This document shows positions 1 to 9,548 of a stretch of DNA of 57,136 bases, one piece after another. Position numbers and translations under genes: made by a program. The stretch lies in NCBI GenBank assembly GCA_018710785.1, contig DVJD01000098.1, positions 1-57,136 on the forward strand, written 5' to 3'. Each line of letters starts with the position of its first letter. The first letter of the stretch is position 1. The stretch comes from Candidatus Fimimorpha excrementavium (GTDB taxonomy: Bacteria > Bacillota > Clostridia > Lachnospirales > Lachnospiraceae). The notes below the pieces were generated by a model. That model made no database searches. It had not been told where the DNA came from and worked only from the letters and a program-made list of their open reading frames with translations.

Positions 1-430
1 ACTCTGCCACAGGGATTTTATACCCTTTTGACGGGTTAATTGAGTGATGTTATGGCTGCATGGATCAATTTTCAGATTCATGGTACTGTTATCAATTCAG
101 ATACTGTTCCGTGAATAATTTAGGATAAATATCATTTGGAAAAAATATCAGATTTTTTCCAAGCCAGCAGAACTGTTTTTGAAAAAACTGCGTGAACGTT
201 TCGGAGAATAAAATCATCTCTGTATCTGCACATGGAATACCGCAAAATTGATCTTTGCAAAAAATAGCATAAATTAAAAAATTATTGATATTGCGCAAAT
301 CCCATTAAAAAAATTATAATTAAAGTACGCGAAAGCACGAACCAAGACAATGGGCCGCATATGATGCGGGGAAATCAATTTCAGATTTGGTAAATCAGCA
401 AGATCAAAATGGTATTCAAGGAGGAGACAC
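1..430 (+). promoter_or_regulatory. AT-rich upstream region with promoter of the zinc dehydrogenase
   Basis: No convincing gene is seen here. Positions 291-296 (TTGCGC) and 315-320 (TATAAT) form a promoter-like pair with an 18-base spacer, about 110 bases before the dehydrogenase start. A strong ribosome binding site (AAGGAGGAG) lies just before its ATG. The first 290 bases are AT-rich, and the short minus-strand reading frame at 92-298 has no recognisable features. Confidence 0.5.
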
Positions 431-1453
431 ATGAAAGCAATTACTGTGATGGAACCCGGAAACATGCAGATGCTTACGGCAGAGGAACCTGCCATTACAA
501 AACCGGATCAGGTATTGGTACAGGTCAAAGCCTCCGGCATCTGCGGATCGGATGTGCATGTCTATCATGGAAGCAATCCATATGCCATTTATCCGAGGGT
601 GATCGGCCATGAGGCATCGGGCATCGTAAAAGCGGTTGGTGAGGCCGTAACCGATTTGAAGCCGGGGGACGGGGTTGTGTTGGAACCTATTACCTATTGC
701 GGAACATGCTATGCCTGCCGGACCGGACACCACAATGTCTGCCGCGAACTCAAAGTGCTTGGATGTACCGTGGATGGAACCTTCCGGGAATATATGGCTG
801 TGCCGCGCTCCCAGGTATATGCATTTGACACGAAAAAGATGAGTTATATCCAGGCAGCGCTCTGCGAGCCTTATACCATCGGGGCCCAGGCCAACTGGAG
901 AGGGAACGTGCAAAAGGGCGATTTCGTTTTGGTACATGGCGCCGGACCCATCGGTTTGATATTGGCGGATACAGCCAAAAGCCGGGGAGCCGTCGTGATG
1001 GTATCGGAACCGAATGAAAAACGGCTGGCCATGGCAAAAGAATTCGGCGCGGATTATACCGTAAATCCAGATAAGGAAAACCTGGAAGCCGTCGTGATGG
1101 AATTGACATCCGGTGAAGGGGTGAACGTGATTTTTGAAGCTGCCGGAATTCCGGCGCTCCTCTCCGGTTCGACAGCCCTCCTATCCCCTGCGGGAAGGCT
1201 GGTGGCTATGACCTTTGGAGAGGAGCCCATACCGATCAATTTTAAAGAAGTGAACGCAAAGGAATTGACGCTTTTAGGAAGCCGTCATCAATATCAGAAA
1301 TTCCCGGAGGTGGTGGAATATCTGCCGTCGAAACTGGATCACGTCGATAAACTGATTACACACGTATTTCCGGCAGAATCCTTTGAAAAAGCCTTTGACG
1401 TACTGGCAGATAAAACCAGCGGTGCGGGAAAGGTGATTCTGACCTTTGATTAA
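431..1453 (+). CDS. Zinc-dependent medium-chain alcohol/polyol dehydrogenase
   Basis: Predicted cytosolic NAD(P)-dependent dehydrogenase of the sorbitol/threonine/L-galactonate dehydrogenase group (340 aa, normal length). Catalytic zinc ligands are visible at Cys38 and His60-Glu61 (GHE motif), with Glu146 as a likely further ligand. The structural zinc cluster is Cys90, Cys93, Cys96 and Cys104. The Rossmann motif GAGPIG is near residues 170-175. The ATG follows AAGGAGGAG. The 3' end overlaps the convergent heparinase-like gene by 4 bases. The surrounding Gfo/Idh/MocA and isomerase genes suggest oxidation of a sugar, polyol or sugar acid, but the substrate cannot be read from sequence. Confidence 0.9.
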   Translation: MKAITVMEPGNMQMLTAEEPAITKPDQVLVQVKASGICGSDVHVYHGSNPYAIYPRVIGHEASGIVKAVGEAVTDLKPGDGVVLEPITYCGTCYACRTGHHNVCRELKVLGCTVDGTFREYMAVPRSQVYAFDTKKMSYIQAALCEPYTIGAQANWRGNVQKGDFVLVHGAGPIGLILADTAKSRGAVVMVSEPNEKRLAMAKEFGADYTVNPDKENLEAVVMELTSGEGVNVIFEAAGIPALLSGSTALLSPAGRLVAMTFGEEPIPINFKEVNAKELTLLGSRHQYQKFPEVVEYLPSKLDHVDKLITHVFPAESFEKAFDVLADKTSGAGKVILTFD

Positions 1454-3492
1454 CACATCCGTTCCAGCCGATCCTCTGTCATCCGAAGGCGATACTCCGT
1501 CTGCTTCCACTGGAATTCCACTTCCAAATCATCGCCGTTCCGCTGAATCGTCGGGGATTTTGCCGCCAGTGCGGTTTCTTCTGCCGGTACCGGAATCAAA
1601 AGAGCCGCGCTGGCGCACTGGCTTTCCGAGACACGTTTCTGAAAACGGACGATGGTGGAATCATGCCAGATATCATTTCCCGTGGAAATTTTCCCCGCGA
1701 TCCTCCTGGGTGTCCAGCCTTCTGACATGACGATGGAGATATTGGGATGCCCTTCCCGGCATGACCGGATTCCATTGGGGCCGAATTCCACTTCCGTACG
1801 GTCCACGTTGAAATTCAATTCCACCGTTTCTCCCCCTCTCAGTCCTCTCACCAAATCCAGTACCAGCACGATGGTTCCGTCAATCAGGGCGATGGCTCTT
1901 TTGCAGACAGCCGGATCATAATTGTGATGTTCGGAGACTGCATAGCTCATGCCCTCGGATTCCCCGGCCTTAAGAATCCTTCCTTCCCTCTGCGGCCCGT
2001 ATTCCCAGGAGCCTCTGTATTCCCATGGATCTCTTCCATCGATATTCAGACAGTTATGCCAGCGGATTCCCTTCATCCACCTGCGCTCCTCACATTCTTT
2101 GTAGGTATAAATTCCCGGATCACACACCAGCGGCTCTCCATATGCCGTAAAGTCGAACCCGCCCGGGTCCATATGGGCATGCTGGTTCTGCACAGGGGTC
2201 CGGCAGGCGGTCATGACACTGGCTGCATGATTGTCCCAGCTGCTTCGGAAGAAAACCTGGTCCAGATCTTTCTGCCATGCAAAACACGGCTGCTTCGGCA
2301 GTACCGGAGTCAGCTCACGCAGATCCTCTGCCAGACGGCCCAGGTCCTTCACATTCCACAGATTCGTTCGAAAATCCTCCATAATGGTTTCCATGGGATA
2401 AAAATGGCGCGCCACCTGAAGATAATATAAATCCCCAAAGGCCATATAGCAGCCCACCGCCGCCAGCGCCATGGTCTCTGTGAGAGCCGTATGGCTGTCC
2501 CCCCATGGAGAGCTTCCTCCGCACGGCCTTGTGGCCCAGACCGAATGGGCAAACATGTGCTTCAGCTGCTCCCGGTAGGAATCTTTTACGGAAAATCCAT
2601 ATTTTTCTGCCAGGTTCAGTTTCAGGGAAAACCAGTAGACGCACGCATTGTGGTACGACGGACATCCCTCGATCTGCCCTCCGCATTTGGTGACCTGATT
2701 CTCCATACAGCGCTCCAATTCCCGCAGCGCATGGGCTTTCCAAGTTTCGGCATCCTTCAAATCACTGAAAATACAGGAAAAAGTCAAAAGTCCGAGATTC
2801 TCCATGAGATAATGATTATGATCGGCCCTTGGCCACAGACGCGGAGAAATCTCATACAGCACTCTGCAGTGCTCGTATACACGGTACAAAAGCTTTTCAA
2901 ATAATGTTTCCGTAAATCCGGGAGTATCCAACAGATGTTCCACGATATACGGCCAAGTCCGGTAGCCCCGGATCCCCACCTCCAGAGCTCTCCAGCAGGA
3001 GCATCCGTCAAAGGCCTCCACGTTATAGGTGCCGTCCTCTTTGAAAAGCGGATGACAGGGAACCGTATCCAGCCAGTTTTCCAGCTCTTCCAGCACTTTA
3101 TCGGCATAGCGCTGCTCCCCTGTGAGGGAGTAAGCCGCGCACAGAGTCCCCCAGTGTTCCATGCGGTTCAGCTGATAGGTATATTCATAATCCCCGCATG
3201 GGTTTTCTGCCCACCTGGGAGGATTCCCCACAAAATAGAGATCCGGCCCCGTCCCGGGCAGCACCAGCATGCCTTCCATGGCCTGATCCGCCAGGGTTAT
3301 GGTCTGCTCTGCCTCTTTGGGAAACCATGTTTTAATCTGCTTGGCCCGATTTTTTGCCTGCCATTTCGGTGATTTCTCTGCTTCCCTGGCCCGCAGGCGC
3401 AGCCATGCGTCCTGCATCGTAATTCCTTCCATCAAAATATCTTCCTGCTTGATATTCACTGCCGTCTCCTTCTCTTTCAATGACTCTTTCAA
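1450..3492 (-). CDS. Heparinase II/III-family protein, apparently cytosolic
   Basis: About 680 aa with the layout of the heparinase II/III superfamily: an N-terminal alpha/alpha toroid (roughly residues 60-380, rich in Trp, Tyr and His) and a C-terminal beta-sandwich with conserved stretches such as QNQHAHMDPGGFDF and a later WHNCLNIDG. Family members are uronate-containing polysaccharide or oligosaccharide lyases. No signal peptide is present, so it probably acts on imported oligosaccharides. The likely start is TTG at 3492, five bases after GGAGGAGG; an upstream TTG at 3507 lies inside that binding site and is rejected. Last gene of the operon with two Gfo/Idh/MocA genes and a TIM-barrel isomerase. 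The exact substrate (heparin, hyaluronan, alginate-like) is unknown. Confidence 0.85.
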   Translation of the reverse strand: MKESLKEKETAVNIKQEDILMEGITMQDAWLRLRAREAEKSPKWQAKNRAKQIKTWFPKEAEQTITLADQAMEGMLVLPGTGPDLYFVGNPPRWAENPCGDYEYTYQLNRMEHWGTLCAAYSLTGEQRYADKVLEELENWLDTVPCHPLFKEDGTYNVEAFDGCSCWRALEVGIRGYRTWPYIVEHLLDTPGFTETLFEKLLYRVYEHCRVLYEISPRLWPRADHNHYLMENLGLLTFSCIFSDLKDAETWKAHALRELERCMENQVTKCGGQIEGCPSYHNACVYWFSLKLNLAEKYGFSVKDSYREQLKHMFAHSVWATRPCGGSSPWGDSHTALTETMALAAVGCYMAFGDLYYLQVARHFYPMETIMEDFRTNLWNVKDLGRLAEDLRELTPVLPKQPCFAWQKDLDQVFFRSSWDNHAASVMTACRTPVQNQHAHMDPGGFDFTAYGEPLVCDPGIYTYKECEERRWMKGIRWHNCLNIDGRDPWEYRGSWEYGPQREGRILKAGESEGMSYAVSEHHNYDPAVCKRAIALIDGTIVLVLDLVRGLRGGETVELNFNVDRTEVEFGPNGIRSCREGHPNISIVMSEGWTPRRIAGKISTGNDIWHDSTIVRFQKRVSESQCASAALLIPVPAEETALAAKSPTIQRNGDDLEVEFQWKQTEYRLRMTEDRLERMC

Positions 3493-3536
3493 TTTTTCCT
3501 CCTCCAAAATACCGCAATCGATAATGATATGGCTCT

Positions 3537-4622
3537 CTATCGCGGCTTGTCCATAGCCGAGGGCCCCTTTGCGGCTTTGTTTAAATCCATATATCTGACA
3601 TCTTCAAATGGAAACGAGACACATTCTCCTTTTAATGAAGATAAATAGATTCCCTTGATGATTTCCAGCGTTTTCCGTCCTTCCATGCCGTCTGTTCTCA
3701 CAGGCGTATCGGTCAGAATGGACTGATAAAAATCCCGAATCTGCAGGTGGTGGCTGCTTCCCCAGTAATTCGGGCCGACAGCCGTATCTTCATAGGCATT
3801 CCGGATCTCTGCGTAAACGCCGTCCAACTCATAGAATCCCATATCCTGAATCAATCCGCATCTGCCCTTTTCTCCCAAAAATTCAATGGTGATGGGAGAG
3901 TTCGCGCCGTAAATATTGCATGCGTACAAATTATACAGGCATCCGTTTTGAAACATAACGGCCGCATTGGCTGAATCTTCCACGCGCACAAACGAATGGG
4001 CATAATTATGGATGCTTCCGTTCACCCATTCCACGTCGTCCCCCAGCATATAGCGAACCCGGTCAATGCTGTGAATGGCCTGATCAATCAGAACGCCGCC
4101 GCCTTCCTTGTCCCAGGTTCCCTTCCAATCGCTCTGCGCGTAGTAGTTTTTAGGCCGATCCCAGGTAAGATAGGAACGGGCCGCTGTAATTTTGCCAAAG
4201 CAGCCATTGGCAATCATCTGCTTTAACATTTCCACACCCTTTGTATAGCGGGTTTGAAAAATAACCCCCAGCTTCCTGCCTGTCTCCCTTTCAACACGGA
4301 GCATTTCGTCCGCTTCCTGGATGGAAAGGGCAATGGGTTTTTCCGTCAAAACATGGAATCCGGCCCGCATGGCTTTTATCGCCATGGGGCTATGAAGATA
4401 ATGGGGAAGACAAAGATGTACCACATCAATCGCATCCTCCGGGATCTGATCAAAATCAGAAGCATACTTACAATCAAATTTTTTCGCGAACGCCCTTGCC
4501 CTCTCGCTGTCCTTATCCACTGCATAAACCACATCCACCATGTCAGACAGACGTTGAAATGCATCCGCATAGCAGGCTGAAATTCTTCCGCATCCAATAA
4601 TTGCCGCCCGTAATTTTCTCAT
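3537..4622 (-). CDS. Gfo/Idh/MocA-family oxidoreductase
   Basis: 361 aa NAD(P)-dependent sugar or sugar-acid dehydrogenase. The N-terminal Rossmann motif GCGRIS is at residues 10-15 and the family EKP motif (EKPIA) near 94-98; the C-terminal half is the usual substrate/dimerisation domain, with a likely catalytic lysine in the EKP motif. I start at Met4622 because GGGGAGG precedes it; an in-frame start 28 codons upstream has no good site. It lies 29 bases before the heparinase-like gene and is probably cotranscribed. Substrate unknown; the context suggests inositol-like or uronate derivatives. Confidence 0.9.
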   Translation of the reverse strand: MRKLRAAIIGCGRISACYADAFQRLSDMVDVVYAVDKDSERARAFAKKFDCKYASDFDQIPEDAIDVVHLCLPHYLHSPMAIKAMRAGFHVLTEKPIALSIQEADEMLRVERETGRKLGVIFQTRYTKGVEMLKQMIANGCFGKITAARSYLTWDRPKNYYAQSDWKGTWDKEGGGVLIDQAIHSIDRVRYMLGDDVEWVNGSIHNYAHSFVRVEDSANAAVMFQNGCLYNLYACNIYGANSPITIEFLGEKGRCGLIQDMGFYELDGVYAEIRNAYEDTAVGPNYWGSSHHLQIRDFYQSILTDTPVRTDGMEGRKTLEIIKGIYLSSLKGECVSFPFEDVRYMDLNKAAKGPSAMDKPR

Positions 4623-4681
4623 ACAGCCAACACCTCCCCGTTCTCTCTTGCCGATTCTTCTCTTTCCCTCACGTAAAATTT

Positions 4682-4727
4682 GAGGGCAGCTCACCGTTGA
4701 TATCATTCAACAGAGTCCGCTGCCCTC
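4682..4727 (-). terminator. Hairpin between operon genes, possible internal terminator or processing site
   Basis: GAGGGCAGC at 4682-4690 pairs perfectly with GCTGCCCTC at 4719-4727, leaving a 28-base loop. On the minus strand it is followed by AAATTTT. It sits in the 149-base gap between the isomerase and the downstream Gfo/Idh/MocA gene, the widest gap in this operon. It could trim expression of the last two genes. The loop is long and the U-tract short, so efficiency is uncertain. Confidence 0.4.
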
Positions 4728-4771
4728 TTTCCTGTCCATAAGTCACAAGATCACTGGCAGAAAGATTCCCG

Positions 4772-5590
4772 TTAATCGTTAATGAGACGATCCAGAATCT
4801 CTTTTGCCATTTTAATATCTCTCTTCTGCTCTTCTCCCCGGATCTCCCGCTCGATGGTAATCGTTCCCTGATACCCGATTTCCTTTAATCGGCGGATAAA
4901 TGCCGGATAGTTGACCCTTCCCTGGCCCAGCGGCTTTTCCTTGCCCAGATTCTTTCCGTCGGTGGGATATTCCCCATCTTTTCCATGGATTCCCCAGACA
5001 TACTGACCAAACACATCCAGCGCGTCCACGGGATTGGCCTTGCCATACATCAGAAGATTGGCCGGATCCAGATTGATGCCCACATTTCCCGTGCCGATTT
5101 CTTCGATGACGCGAAGCAGGGTCACCGGCGTTTCCTGCCCGGTCTCAAATAAAAAGCGCTGTCCATTGGCTTTGCAGTGGTTTGCCAGTGTCCGCAGGGC
5201 TTCCACCACCGGCTGGTATTGGCTGTCATAGGGGTTTTCCGGCATATACCCTGCATGGGTTACCAAATCCTTTACCCCGATTTTTGCCGCGAAATCCGAT
5301 CCTGTGAGCAGCGCCTTCAGACGCATATCCCGATACTCTTCCGGTACCAGTCCAAGGGTTTTCTGACCTTCGTAAAAGTCCCAGACCCTTGGCCCCGGCC
5401 ATCCGCACCAGAGAGCCGTAATCTCCACCCCAAAGTCTTCCACGGCTTTTTTCACCTTCTCAGCCGTCTCATCGGTGAACGCATCCATATTCCAGCATAC
5501 CAGCTGGCAGCAGTCCATTCCCAGTTCTTTCAGTTCTGAAAATTTATTTCTTAAATTTTCATCTAACCCGACAAGTGATCCTACCTTCAT
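4772..5590 (-). CDS. Sugar phosphate isomerase/epimerase (AP endonuclease-2 fold)
   Basis: 272 aa TIM-barrel protein of the xylose-isomerase-like / IolE-IolH family. Visible metal-binding stretches include FETGQE (Glu ligand), NLDPANL (Asp), a GIHGKDG stretch and the C-terminal TITIEREI (Glu). Such enzymes isomerise or epimerise keto-sugars downstream of Gfo/Idh/MocA dehydrogenases. Start chosen at Met5590, preceded by GAGAGGAAAA; an upstream in-frame Met lacks a site. It lies 53 bases after the preceding dehydrogenase. Exact substrate unknown. Confidence 0.88.
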   Translation of the reverse strand: MKVGSLVGLDENLRNKFSELKELGMDCCQLVCWNMDAFTDETAEKVKKAVEDFGVEITALWCGWPGPRVWDFYEGQKTLGLVPEEYRDMRLKALLTGSDFAAKIGVKDLVTHAGYMPENPYDSQYQPVVEALRTLANHCKANGQRFLFETGQETPVTLLRVIEEIGTGNVGINLDPANLLMYGKANPVDALDVFGQYVWGIHGKDGEYPTDGKNLGKEKPLGQGRVNYPAFIRRLKEIGYQGTITIEREIRGEEQKRDIKMAKEILDRLIND

Positions 5591-5643
5591 TTTTCCTCTC
5601 CATTTCCCAACGATGTTTGACAATTCCATCTGTTTCTAAAATT

Positions 5644-6678
5644 CTACTGGTTTTTCTTATTTTTCAAAATTTCCAATGCTTCATCCAGCTCTTCTTTCGC
5701 CAGAAGGGCGGAGCGCACAGCGGTCTCCAAGCTGGCTTTTTCCGGTTCGATGCCGTTTTTTAAACAGGTTACAAAATAGATATCCTCCGCGCAATACGGG
5801 GAAATCGTGGATACATTGATTTCCGTCTGTCCTGCTTCGCTCTCTGCCTCAGAAGAGAGGGATACGGTATGGCTATCTCCCTCCACCGGATAAATGGTCA
5901 CCCCATCTTCATCCCTGCCGCCATAGACCACCGTCGCGTTCTCAAAGCTTGCCCGGTAGGTGCTTGTAAACTTCATGGATGTGGAGCGGTCCCAGCAGGC
6001 TTCCGCACAGGCCCATACATTGCCGAATTCATAGGCGGCAACCATCTGGTTCGGCGTACCGTCTTCGAAGGACGATACGCACATATGTCTGCTGTCCGGC
6101 TCCCCGATCATGTACCGCAGAAAGTCCAGATCATGGATATGCAGATCCATCATGACGCCGCCGCTGCGCCTCCAGTCCAAAAACCAGTTGTCGATCCCAT
6201 TGGTGGGATGGGACCCCACGCGCTTCATCACAATGGATTTCAGCTCTCCGTATTCCCTACTGTCATATACCTTTTTCAGATACTCGTAAGCGGCAAACCA
6301 GCGCACCACATGGCCTACCATAACCGTCTTTCCTGAACGCTTTTTCGCCTCCAGCAGGGCTTTGGCATCTTCCCCATTCAGGCAGACCGGTTTTTCGATA
6401 AACACATGTCTTCCCGCATCCAAGGCGGCGATGGCATGCTCTGCGTGCAGATCACTGGGCAGACAGATGTGGACCCAGTCCACATCCGCCTCCTTTATCA
6501 AATCCATCGCCCGTTCATACTGCCTTGCGTCCGGCCACACGGTGGCCGCCCGCTCACGGCACATCGACCGGATATCGGCGATGGCCGTCACTTCTACTCC
6601 CATGGTTTCTTTCAATGACCGCAATGCGCGCAGGTGTGTCGTTCCCATACCGCCGCATCCCACTACTCCAACTCTCAT
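5644..6678 (-). CDS. Gfo/Idh/MocA-family oxidoreductase
   Basis: 344 aa NAD(P)-dependent dehydrogenase. It opens with MRVGVVGCGGMG (Rossmann loop at residues 7-12), has EKPVC as the EKP motif, and a typical C-terminal domain with the DLHIHDLDF stretch. Start Met6678 follows AAGGAGATTACC. Second gene of the operon, 47 bases behind the solute-binding lipoprotein. The two dehydrogenases in this operon differ clearly from each other and may catalyse an oxidation and a later reduction, as in keto-intermediate pathways (inference). Confidence 0.9.
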   Translation of the reverse strand: MRVGVVGCGGMGTTHLRALRSLKETMGVEVTAIADIRSMCRERAATVWPDARQYERAMDLIKEADVDWVHICLPSDLHAEHAIAALDAGRHVFIEKPVCLNGEDAKALLEAKKRSGKTVMVGHVVRWFAAYEYLKKVYDSREYGELKSIVMKRVGSHPTNGIDNWFLDWRRSGGVMMDLHIHDLDFLRYMIGEPDSRHMCVSSFEDGTPNQMVAAYEFGNVWACAEACWDRSTSMKFTSTYRASFENATVVYGGRDEDGVTIYPVEGDSHTVSLSSEAESEAGQTEINVSTISPYCAEDIYFVTCLKNGIEPEKASLETAVRSALLAKEELDEALEILKNKKNQ

Positions 6679-6725
6679 GGTAATCTCCTTATTCTGTCTC
6701 AACTATTTTGATGAATGTTCTCTCT

Positions 6726-8477
6726 TTAATTTGCCTGGCTTCTCTCATAGGCTGTCTGAGCGATTTCAAGCCAGCTGCTCAGTCCGACACTCTCCAGTTC
6801 TTCCAGATAAGCATCCCAGCCGGAATCCAGATCCCTTGTCCCTGTAATAAATTCTGCTTTGGCCTGCTCCACCAGATCTGCCACACTCATCATGGTTTCT
6901 GTACATTGAGATGCCTCCTCGGAAGTATACTGCAGCTGCGGCAAAACATACTCCGGATGCTTATCAAGATACCAGTCAATATGTTTCGCATTCAGCATCA
7001 TATTTTTGGAGGTCGCATCATATGGCGCCAGCCCGCTTGCCAGTCCCAGGGAGTCTTCCCAAGGTGTATAGCCAGGATTTGCATTATGCCAATACTTATT
7101 GGACGGCTCAGACCAGATATTGGTCAGGTATACAAGGGTCACCCCGTCTACCATCCCGGCCTCTACATATCCATTCGTATTTTCCGCGCAAACTTCAGGA
7201 TCGGTTGTCCAATCCACCCCCTCTTCTCCCCAGCGGGCAATTCTGAAATTATCCGCATCCATAAACCAGTCTCCCAATCGGAACGCTAACTCCGGATTTT
7301 CACATGTAGATGTAATGAAAAAGCTGGCTCCTGGTGCATAGTTTCTATATGGGGTATAACACACGCCCTCCGGTCCTGTCAATGGTGCAATTAAATCCAT
7401 CTCTAAAAAATTAGCATTGTTATCTGCATCCGTCCAGTTGCTGGTGGATCCGGCTGATGTCAGGCCCACCACATTGGTTTCACTGTTTAATGTCGCTTTA
7501 AATGCGGTATCGTTGTCCGTAAATGTGGAGGATGCCAGCAGACCTTCCGTATAAAGTTTATTCATGTACCGCAGACCTTCTCTCCATTCCTCTGTCGTAA
7601 ATGGGGCAATGACCGTTTCTCCGGTTTCATCCAGCGCCAGTCCATTGTTCTGGACACCCCCATTGTAGAATACAAACGCATTCATCAATGAATCAATAAT
7701 ATCCTGCCCATATCCTCCGCCAGTAAATCCATAAACACCCAACTCATCCTGAAGTCCGTTTCCATTTGGGTCATTTTCTTTAAATGCTTTTAAAACTTCA
7801 TATAACTCATCGGTAGTCTCCGGTACTTCCAGTCCCAGTTTATCCAGCCACGCACCATTGATAAACATACGGTTGGGACTATCATCCCATGGAGAAAGAC
7901 CATAGTTCGGAAGGCCGTATCGGTTTCCGTCTGCACAGGTCATGGCAGTATCCATCCTTTGTCTGTCCTCCTCCGGCAGCTGTGCATAATTGGAATCGCT
8001 ATCCTCCATATAAGAATTCAGCGGGATAAAGAATCCTCTGGTTCCATAGTCCAGAATCTGTTCCTGTGTTAATGTTCCGGCATTCAGCATAAAAACATCC
8101 GGCATATTGTCATCGCCGCTGGTTGCCATCAAAGACAGCTTTGTCTGAAGATCCGCTGCATTGGAAGGCAGCTGGTAAAATTCCAGTTCAACGTTCAATT
8201 CCTCTTCTATGACATTTGTCATATAGTTGTTGTCATAATCCGTAATATAAGTATTCGTCTGAATTCCGACCACAAGTGTTTCTCTTTCCCCATCTGTCTG
8301 CGTTTCGTCCGATGTTTCGTCCTGTACGGTTTCCCCTGTTTCGTTTTGATCGGAAGATACACCAGTTTCTTCTGCCGACCCTTCTGTCCCCATTGCAGCA
8401 TTGCCGCTGCCGCATCCTCCAATTACCGCTGCAGCCATAGTCGCTGCCAGTACTGACGCTACCCATCTTTTTTTCAT
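6726..8477 (-). CDS. Extracellular solute-binding lipoprotein (ABC sugar uptake)
   Basis: 583 aa. Signal peptide with lipobox VIGGC near residues 18-22, then an acidic low-complexity linker to about residue 65. The large type-2 binding-protein domain begins at ETLVVGIQ; this is the long LplA/YtcQ-like class that usually works with LplB/YtcP-type permeases. It contains an EF-hand-like DPNGNGLQDELG segment that probably binds Ca. No permease genes are adjacent, which is unusual for this class. A close paralogue, frameshifted, lies at 54212-55923. First gene of the catabolic operon and divergent from the AraC regulator. AGGAAGG precedes the ATG. Confidence 0.9.
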   Translation of the reverse strand: MKKRWVASVLAATMAAAVIGGCGSGNAAMGTEGSAEETGVSSDQNETGETVQDETSDETQTDGERETLVVGIQTNTYITDYDNNYMTNVIEEELNVELEFYQLPSNAADLQTKLSLMATSGDDNMPDVFMLNAGTLTQEQILDYGTRGFFIPLNSYMEDSDSNYAQLPEEDRQRMDTAMTCADGNRYGLPNYGLSPWDDSPNRMFINGAWLDKLGLEVPETTDELYEVLKAFKENDPNGNGLQDELGVYGFTGGGYGQDIIDSLMNAFVFYNGGVQNNGLALDETGETVIAPFTTEEWREGLRYMNKLYTEGLLASSTFTDNDTAFKATLNSETNVVGLTSAGSTSNWTDADNNANFLEMDLIAPLTGPEGVCYTPYRNYAPGASFFITSTCENPELAFRLGDWFMDADNFRIARWGEEGVDWTTDPEVCAENTNGYVEAGMVDGVTLVYLTNIWSEPSNKYWHNANPGYTPWEDSLGLASGLAPYDATSKNMMLNAKHIDWYLDKHPEYVLPQLQYTSEEASQCTETMMSVADLVEQAKAEFITGTRDLDSGWDAYLEELESVGLSSWLEIAQTAYERSQAN

Positions 8478-8585
8478 AGACTTTTCCTTCCTTTCTACTA
8501 CAATATGGATTTATAATAAATACCCCCTATGTTCTGCCGGATCATGCGTTTTTGCAGAACATATAAATATATTGAAAACAATGCA

Positions 8586-8613
8586 TTGACAGAACAAAAA
8601 TCAGTACTATAAT
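8586..8613 (+). promoter_or_regulatory. Strong sigma-A-type promoter for the AraC regulator
   Basis: TTGACA at 8586-8591 and TATAAT at 8608-8613 with a 16-base spacer, both consensus, in the intergenic region between the divergent solute-binding protein and AraC genes. It would give a leader of about 90 bases for the AraC gene. Confidence 0.65.
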
Positions 8614-8708
8614 AAAACTAGTTTTTTATTCCTCTTGCCAAAAACGTTTATTTAACCATATTTCTACTGATTCTAACCCTACTTTTCTAAGTGAAGGAGT
8701 ATAACATC

Positions 8709-9548
8709 ATGTGCCATGATTCATTTATTCTGCAAAGCCAGTTGAACGAAGTTACAATTAACCTTGAACGCGTACACCATGCAAAATGTGATGCTTCACG
8801 TTGGAAAGGGGATCACCTTACACCTGCTTTTAGCAGCATAGGCCTTATATTGGATGGTACAGGGACGATCATATGTGATGACATCCAGCTGCATCCTACC
8901 AAAGGTCAGCTTTATTTGCTGCCGTCCCACACGACCCAATCCTTTTATACCAGTTCCAAGCATCCCTATGAAAAATATTTCTGCCATCTCCATGTCCAAA
9001 GTCACGGAGCCAGTTTTTTTGAATTCATTCATACGCCCTTGTGTGTTGACGCAGGTGATCTTTCAACCGCCGTAAATCTATTTGAAAAGATGATCCAATA
9101 TTCTGGTCAAACAACAATATCATCTTTGCTGAAAGTTAAGCAATATACCTTAGAGCTTTTAATTTACTTTCTTGAATGCTGTCCTTCCGGCAGTGTCACT
9201 TTGGTGGAAAATTCCTTTGATATTCCCCTGAAAAAAGCTCTTACGTATGCTGAAAAAGATCATTATCAATCTGTTACTGTTGGTATGATGGCCGAAGTGG
9301 CCGGCTACCATCCGAGTTATTTCTCAAAGTTATTCTCCAAAAAGCTGGGGATTACTCCTGCCCAATTTATCATCCGTAAAAAAACGGATCTGGCCATTGA
9401 ACAGCTTCTCAATACCAACCGGTCGATTTCTCATATAGCGGAAGATCTCGGGTTTAACAGTCAGTTTTATTTTCACAATTTCTTTAAAAAGCAGACGGGA
9501 CTTTCTCCATCTGAATATAGAAATCTATATAAGAAAATTTCCCAGTGA
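8709..9548 (+). CDS. AraC-family transcriptional regulator
   Basis: 279 aa. The N-terminal cupin-like effector domain spans about 20-150. The C-terminal double helix-turn-helix spans about 175-275, with the classic signature around GFNSQFYFHNFFKKQTGLSPSEY (split: GFNSQFYFHNFF, KKQTGLSPSEY). Start ATG 8709 lies nine bases after AAGGAG; a GTG six codons upstream precedes that site and is rejected. Divergent from the solute-binding protein/dehydrogenase/heparinase-like operon, which it most likely activates in response to a sugar ligand. Confidence 0.9.
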   Translation: MCHDSFILQSQLNEVTINLERVHHAKCDASRWKGDHLTPAFSSIGLILDGTGTIICDDIQLHPTKGQLYLLPSHTTQSFYTSSKHPYEKYFCHLHVQSHGASFFEFIHTPLCVDAGDLSTAVNLFEKMIQYSGQTTISSLLKVKQYTLELLIYFLECCPSGSVTLVENSFDIPLKKALTYAEKDHYQSVTVGMMAEVAGYHPSYFSKLFSKKLGITPAQFIIRKKTDLAIEQLLNTNRSISHIAEDLGFNSQFYFHNFFKKQTGLSPSEYRNLYKKISQ

